A stretch of DNA of 64,000 nt, taken from contig NZ_CP157794.1 of NCBI RefSeq assembly GCF_040111675.1, positions 2,067,501-2,131,500 of the forward strand, in the 5' to 3' direction. Numbering within the stretch: the stretch's first letter is position 1; every line of letters starts with the position of its first letter. Of the stretch, positions 60,065-64,000 are shown piece after piece. This DNA comes from Salinarimonas sp. (GTDB taxonomy: Bacteria; Pseudomonadota; Alphaproteobacteria; Rhizobiales; Beijerinckiaceae). The notes beneath the pieces were generated by a model. The model made no database searches. It was not told the DNA's origin and was given only the letters and a program-made list of their open reading frames with translations. A program made the translations under genes and the position numbers.

Positions 60065-61228
60065 ATGAGAATCGATTACCTCTCCGCCAGCGAGCTGATT
60101 TCCGATTCGGCCAATTCAGTCCACGTCGTGCGCATGAGTGCCGCATTCGCCGGCCTCGGGCACGCGGTGACCTTGCACGCCTTCCGCGGCGGTGGCGACG
60201 ACGCCGCCGTTCGCGCTCATTACGATGCGCCGGCGACGTTCGAGATCGAGCGCTACGGACGCGACGACGGATTGCTCGTGCGGGCCATCGCGCAGGCTCG
60301 CCGCGTCGGTCTCCCGACCGGTCCGGCGCAACGCCTCGCGATCGGACGCTTCGCCGTGCGCCATCGCGTCCGCGAGGGCGGCTTGCTCGTCGCTCGCAAT
60401 TCAGAGTGGCTCCTCGCCTGTCTTCGGCCGCGCTCGCGCTTCGTCTTCGAGACGCACGATCCCCCGCGCGGGTTGCGCGATCGCCTGATCACCGATCGCG
60501 TCCTGGAGCATCCCGGCCTGAAGGCGCTCGTCGTGATCTCCCGGCCGCTGCGCGACGCGTGGGCGGCGGCGCGCCCGCAGATCGCCAGCCGCATCCTGGT
60601 CGCGCCCGACGGGGCCGATGCCGTCGCCGACCCGGACGGGAGCGCCGCGCAGCCGCGAGACGCGACCGCGCCGTTCCGGGTGGGCTATGTCGGCCACCTC
60701 TATCCGGGACGCGGCGGCGAGCTCCTCGTCGACGTCGCCCGGACCGTTCCCGAGGCGGAGTTCCACCTTGTGGGCGGCCGCCCCGAGGACGTCGCGCGCC
60801 TGCGCGGGCTCGCGCCGCCGCCGAACGTGATCTTCCACGGCCACAGGCCCCCGAGCGAGGTGCCGACGCTGATGCGCCGGTTCGACGCCGTCGTGGCGCC
60901 CTATCAGGCGAAGGTCGCGGTCTCCGGCGGCGGCGGCGACACGGTGGCGTGGATGTCGCCGCTCAAGATCTTCGAGTACATGTCCCACGCCAAGCCCATC
61001 GTGGTCTCGGACCTGCCGGTGCTGCACGAGGCCCTCGAGCGGGACCGCACCGCGCTCTTCGTCCCGGCGAGCGACGTCTCGGCCTGGGCGGACGCCCTGC
61101 GCCGGCTCATGCGCGACCCCGACGAGCGGCAGGCGCTGGGACGCCGGGCGCACGAGACATTCCTCGCCCGCTACACGTGGTCCCGTCGCGCGGCGCGCAT
61201 TCTCGAGGCGGCGGGAGCGACGTCGTGA
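60065..61228 (+). CDS. Glycosyltransferase family 4
   Basis: This 387-residue GT-B enzyme starts at ATG 60065 (MRIDYLSASELISDSANSVH). The donor domain has RVGYVGHLYPGRGGELLVD, NVIFHGHRPPSEVPTLM, WMSPLKIFEYMSHAKPIVVSD and DLPVLHEAL. It overlaps the ABC gene downstream by four bases (GTGA). It differs from the 53585/54868 pair and belongs with the right-hand group (dehydrogenase, amidotransferase, flippase), so it may transfer the uronamide sugar. Confidence 0.88.
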   Translation: MRIDYLSASELISDSANSVHVVRMSAAFAGLGHAVTLHAFRGGGDDAAVRAHYDAPATFEIERYGRDDGLLVRAIAQARRVGLPTGPAQRLAIGRFAVRHRVREGGLLVARNSEWLLACLRPRSRFVFETHDPPRGLRDRLITDRVLEHPGLKALVVISRPLRDAWAAARPQIASRILVAPDGADAVADPDGSAAQPRDATAPFRVGYVGHLYPGRGGELLVDVARTVPEAEFHLVGGRPEDVARLRGLAPPPNVIFHGHRPPSEVPTLMRRFDAVVAPYQAKVAVSGGGGDTVAWMSPLKIFEYMSHAKPIVVSDLPVLHEALERDRTALFVPASDVSAWADALRRLMRDPDERQALGRRAHETFLARYTWSRRAARILEAAGATS

Positions 61229-63003
61229 GGGACCTGGCACGCCTCGATCTCGCTGCGGGGCTGCGCGCGCTCTGGCGTCGCCTGGCGGGCGATCGCCTCG
61301 CGCTCGTCTTCGTGCTCGTCCTCGCCGCGGTCGAGGCGGTGCTGGCGGCGGTCTCGATCGCCGCGCTGATCCCGGTCGGCGGCGCCGTGATGCCCGGCGG
61401 ATCGGCGGCGAGCGCGCCCTGGCCGATGGACGGCCTCGTCGAGCTCGTGGGCGACGACCCGTCGGCGCTGCTCGCGACGCTCGCGGCGCTGCTCCTGGCG
61501 AAGGTCGCGGTCGCGCTCGGGCGCATCGCATTGACCGCGCACGTCCGGCGTCGCGTCTGGCGCCGCTGGGCGCGCCTGCTGGTCGAGGGCTTCCTGCGCA
61601 TGCCCTATGCGCGTTGGGTAGGCCAGGACAGCGGCGAGCTGATCAACCTCGTCGGCAACGAGCTCAATCGCGGGACGAGCTTGATCACGACCGCCATCGG
61701 CGCGACCACCCACCTCCTGTCCCTGCTGTCGCTCCTCGTCGCGCTGCTGCTGGTCGACTGGCGCGTCGTCGCCGGTGCGGCCGTCGTCGGCGTCGTCGTC
61801 TACGTCGTCGGCATGCGCAAGGTGAACGAGGCGGCCCGGGGCTACGGCACGCGGGCCGTCACGCTCGCCCGCGCCGCGGCGGGCCTCCTCGCCGAGACGA
61901 TGCAAGGCGTGCGCGACATCCGCCTGCTGCGCGCGGAGGAGAAGCGCCTCGCGGACGTCGACGAGGTCGTCGGTCGCTCGACCGACAACGATTTCAAGCT
62001 CACCATCCTGCAGGCGGTGCCGGCGAATGCCGTCGAGCTCGCGCTCGCGGGCGTGCTGCTCGCGGCCGGCATCGCGCTCGGGTCCGTCGGTGAGAGCGCC
62101 AACGGCTCGGCGATCCTGCCGGTGCTGCTCTTCTTCGTCGTCGCCCTGTTCCGGCTCTCGACCTATGCGGCGGCGCTGTCGGCGCTCCAGGTCAAGCTCG
62201 TCGGACGCTGGCCGTCCCTGGTCTCGGTTCTCGCCGCGATGGAGAGCACGGCCGGCGTCGTCGCGTCCGAGCCGCGGCACGGAAGGCCGACGCCCGAGGC
62301 GATCGCCTCGTATCGGCCCGCACACGGTTTCTTCGTGCGCGATCTCTCCTTCCGGCACGGCGACGCGCCGGTTCTCGATCGCGTCGCGCTCGACCTGCCG
62401 CTCGGCTCCGTCACCTACCTGTTTGGCCCCTCCGGCAGCGGCAAGTCCACGCTCGCCGATCTCCTCGCGCGCCTGCACGAGCCCTCCGCGGGAAGCCTCC
62501 TCGTCGACGGGCGCGACGCGGGCGAGACGCCGATCGCCGTCTGGCGATCGCTCGTCGGGTACGTCTCGCAGGAGCCTGTCCTGTTCGCGGGCACGCTCGC
62601 CGACAACGTGGCGATCGGGCGGCCGGAGGCGTCGCGCGCGGAGATCGAGGCCGCCCTCGCCGCAGCCGGGGCGCTGGAGATCGTCGAGGGCCTGCCGCAG
62701 GGGCTGGCGACGCGCCTCGCCGAGCGCGGGCGCAATTTCTCGGGCGGCCAGCGCTGCCGGATCGCGATCGCGCGCGCGTTGATCCGCGATCCCGCGCTCG
62801 TGATTCTCGACGAGAGCACCGGCGGCCTCGAAGGCGCGCTCGAAGCGGATATCGTCGCCCGCCTGCGCGCCCGCCCCGGTCTCGCCGTGCTGGTGATCAG
62901 CCATCGGCGCGAGAACGCGGCGGGGGCGGACCAGGTCGTTGCGCTGGAGGGGGGGAGGCTGCGCGTCGAGCGGCCGCTTCGCATCGCGGAGGCGGCCTCG
63001 TGA
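61225..63003 (+). CDS. ABC transporter, fused membrane and ATPase domains (flippase/MsbA-like)
   Basis: A 592-residue half-transporter from a GTG overlapping the GT4 stop. Residues 1-330 carry about six membrane helices (for example LALVFVLVLAAVEAVLAAVS and LLSLLSLLVALLLVDWRVVA). The ATPase has Walker A FGPSGSGKST, signature NFSGGQRCRIAIARA and Walker B LVILDEST. PglK/MsbA-type proteins flip lipid-linked sugars. Coupling to glycosyltransferase genes on both sides favours that role over drug export. It acts in addition to the Wzm/Wzt pair, which suggests two export steps or two glycans. Confidence 0.88.
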   Translation: MRDLARLDLAAGLRALWRRLAGDRLALVFVLVLAAVEAVLAAVSIAALIPVGGAVMPGGSAASAPWPMDGLVELVGDDPSALLATLAALLLAKVAVALGRIALTAHVRRRVWRRWARLLVEGFLRMPYARWVGQDSGELINLVGNELNRGTSLITTAIGATTHLLSLLSLLVALLLVDWRVVAGAAVVGVVVYVVGMRKVNEAARGYGTRAVTLARAAAGLLAETMQGVRDIRLLRAEEKRLADVDEVVGRSTDNDFKLTILQAVPANAVELALAGVLLAAGIALGSVGESANGSAILPVLLFFVVALFRLSTYAAALSALQVKLVGRWPSLVSVLAAMESTAGVVASEPRHGRPTPEAIASYRPAHGFFVRDLSFRHGDAPVLDRVALDLPLGSVTYLFGPSGSGKSTLADLLARLHEPSAGSLLVDGRDAGETPIAVWRSLVGYVSQEPVLFAGTLADNVAIGRPEASRAEIEAALAAAGALEIVEGLPQGLATRLAERGRNFSGGQRCRIAIARALIRDPALVILDESTGGLEGALEADIVARLRARPGLAVLVISHRRENAAGADQVVALEGGRLRVERPLRIAEAAS

Positions 63004-64000
63004 TGCGCTTGTCCGATGCGAAGCCGACGCTGCTCGTTCCCGTGGAGGTCACGGCGCGCGAGCTCGACGCCCGGCTGCGGTTCGCGGCCGAGGCGGTCCG
63101 CCGTGGCTTTCCCGCGGCCATCGGGCGATCGCGCACGCTTCACCATCGTCCCGATCTGTTTCCTCCCGCGCTCGTCGTCGAGAACGACGTCTCCATAGCG
63201 GGAGCGGATTTCGCCCGCCGCGCCCGCGAACTCGGACACAGGCTGGTCGCCTGGGACGAGGAAGCGATCGCGGTTCTCAACGACGGCTGGTACACGCGTC
63301 AGCGCGTCGCCCGAGAGACGCTGGCCCTCACGGACCTGTTCTTCACCCGCGGGGGCGGCGACGCGGCTGCGGTGCGCGCCGCCCATCCCGACCTCGCGGG
63401 CCGCGTACGACCCGCCGGCAATCCGCGTCTCGATCTTCTCGACCCGCGGCTTCGAGGAGCCTTGCAGCCGCCGCGGCCGGGCGCGCCGATCGCGGTGATG
63501 TCGCGCTTCTCGCGAAGCAACCCCTTCTCGCTCGAGCGCAAGGACGTTCTCGGCAACGTGGTGCGCAAGTTCCGCTTCGGGCCCGACGAGACGACGTTCT
63601 ACACCGGATTTCTCGAGCACAGCCATGCGGTGTTCGACGCGTTCCTGCCCATGGTCGCGCACCTCGCGGCGCGCTTTCCGGATCGACCCGTCATCGTGCG
63701 GCCGCATCCCTCCGAGCGGGTCGCGACCTGGGAGGGCCTCGCGCGCGCTCACCAGAACCTGTCCGTCGAGACCGGAGGCACCGCGGTCGAGCTCGCCGGG
63801 CGGGCGGCCGTCGTGATCCACAACGGGTGCACGACCGGGCTCGAAGCCGCGCTCCTGGGCCGCCCGGTCCTCGCCTTCGCGCCCGTCGTCTCCGCGGAGT
63901 ACGACGTGGCGCTGCCGAACGCGCTCAGCGAGATCTGCCCGAGTGAATCCGCGCTCTTCGAGGTGGTCGCGGATCGGATCGCGGCGCCTCCCGATCCCCG
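63003..64000 (+). CDS. Surface carbohydrate biosynthesis protein, partial at window edge
   Basis: It begins at an ATG overlapping the ABC stop (ATGA) and stays open for 332 codons to the end of the window. It resembles the GT-B-like surface carbohydrate biosynthesis family (TIGR04396-type): LLVPVEVTARELDARL, GRSRTLHHRPDLFPPALVVE, LFFTRGGGDAAA, PIAVMSRFSRSNPF, VIVRPHPSE and AVVIHNGCTTGLEAALLGRP. It is probably an uncharacterised glycosyltransferase acting with the preceding GT4 and ABC proteins. The C-terminal part is not visible. Confidence 0.8.
   Translation, partial: MRLSDAKPTLLVPVEVTARELDARLRFAAEAVRRGFPAAIGRSRTLHHRPDLFPPALVVENDVSIAGADFARRARELGHRLVAWDEEAIAVLNDGWYTRQRVARETLALTDLFFTRGGGDAAAVRAAHPDLAGRVRPAGNPRLDLLDPRLRGALQPPRPGAPIAVMSRFSRSNPFSLERKDVLGNVVRKFRFGPDETTFYTGFLEHSHAVFDAFLPMVAHLAARFPDRPVIVRPHPSERVATWEGLARAHQNLSVETGGTAVELAGRAAVVIHNGCTTGLEAALLGRPVLAFAPVVSAEYDVALPNALSEICPSESALFEVVADRIAAPPDP

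Overview
This 64 kb window is high-GC, densely coding, chromosome-like DNA. Gene order, Tat and type I secretion genes, frequent ATGA/GTGA gene overlaps, GTG/TTG starts and protein sequence style point to an alphaproteobacterium, probably Hyphomicrobiales (Salinarimonas/Methylobacterium-like). The genus is an impression, not a computed result. No tRNA, rRNA or CRISPR array was seen.

Region 1 (1-16338) is metabolic. A truncated IS1182-type transposase lies at the left edge. It is followed by a 3-hydroxyisobutyrate-dehydrogenase-like reductase overlapping an aldehyde dehydrogenase, then a two-gene module (RusA-like nuclease plus a REase-like/HEPN fusion) that looks inserted. Next comes a dipeptide-type ABC transporter operon (binding protein, two permeases, fused double ATPase) with an amidase on the same strand. 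Divergent from it run an M81 (MlrC-like) peptidase and two M20 hydrolases. Together these look like import and hydrolysis of an amide or peptide-like compound. A CysQ phosphatase closes the region.

Region 2 (16339-28832) supplies GDP-sugars and carries scars. It holds a phosphomannomutase fragment, a frameshifted GDP-6-deoxyhexose reductase (rmd) remnant beside one gmd, a complete IS5-type element, then manC and manB, and a second gmd followed by fcl (GDP-L-fucose). The D-rhamnose branch looks dead and the L-fucose branch intact. A large RTX metalloprotease gene sits convergently behind manB.

Region 3 (28833-35398) is a type I secretion locus: ABC exporter, HlyD-type adaptor, an 81-aa protein, and a kexin-like S8 protease with P domain and RTX repeats. 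Its C-terminus matches that of the metalloprotease at 22378-25632, so both are probably cargo of this exporter.

Region 4 (35497-64000, continuing past the right edge) is a surface polysaccharide cluster. It has four FkbM methyltransferases (one fused to about 700 residues of helical repeats), five GT2 and three GT4 glycosyltransferases, two pyruvyltransferases, a glycoside hydrolase, a CmoB-like methyltransferase, and a Wzm/Wzt ABC exporter whose ATPase ends in a pseudopilin-like domain. At the right end are a nucleotide-sugar dehydrogenase, a glutamine amidotransferase (together suggesting a hexosaminuronamide), a flippase-like ABC protein and a partial surface-carbohydrate protein. The product is most likely a fucose- and uronamide-containing, methylated and pyruvylated exopolysaccharide or O-antigen exported by the ABC route.
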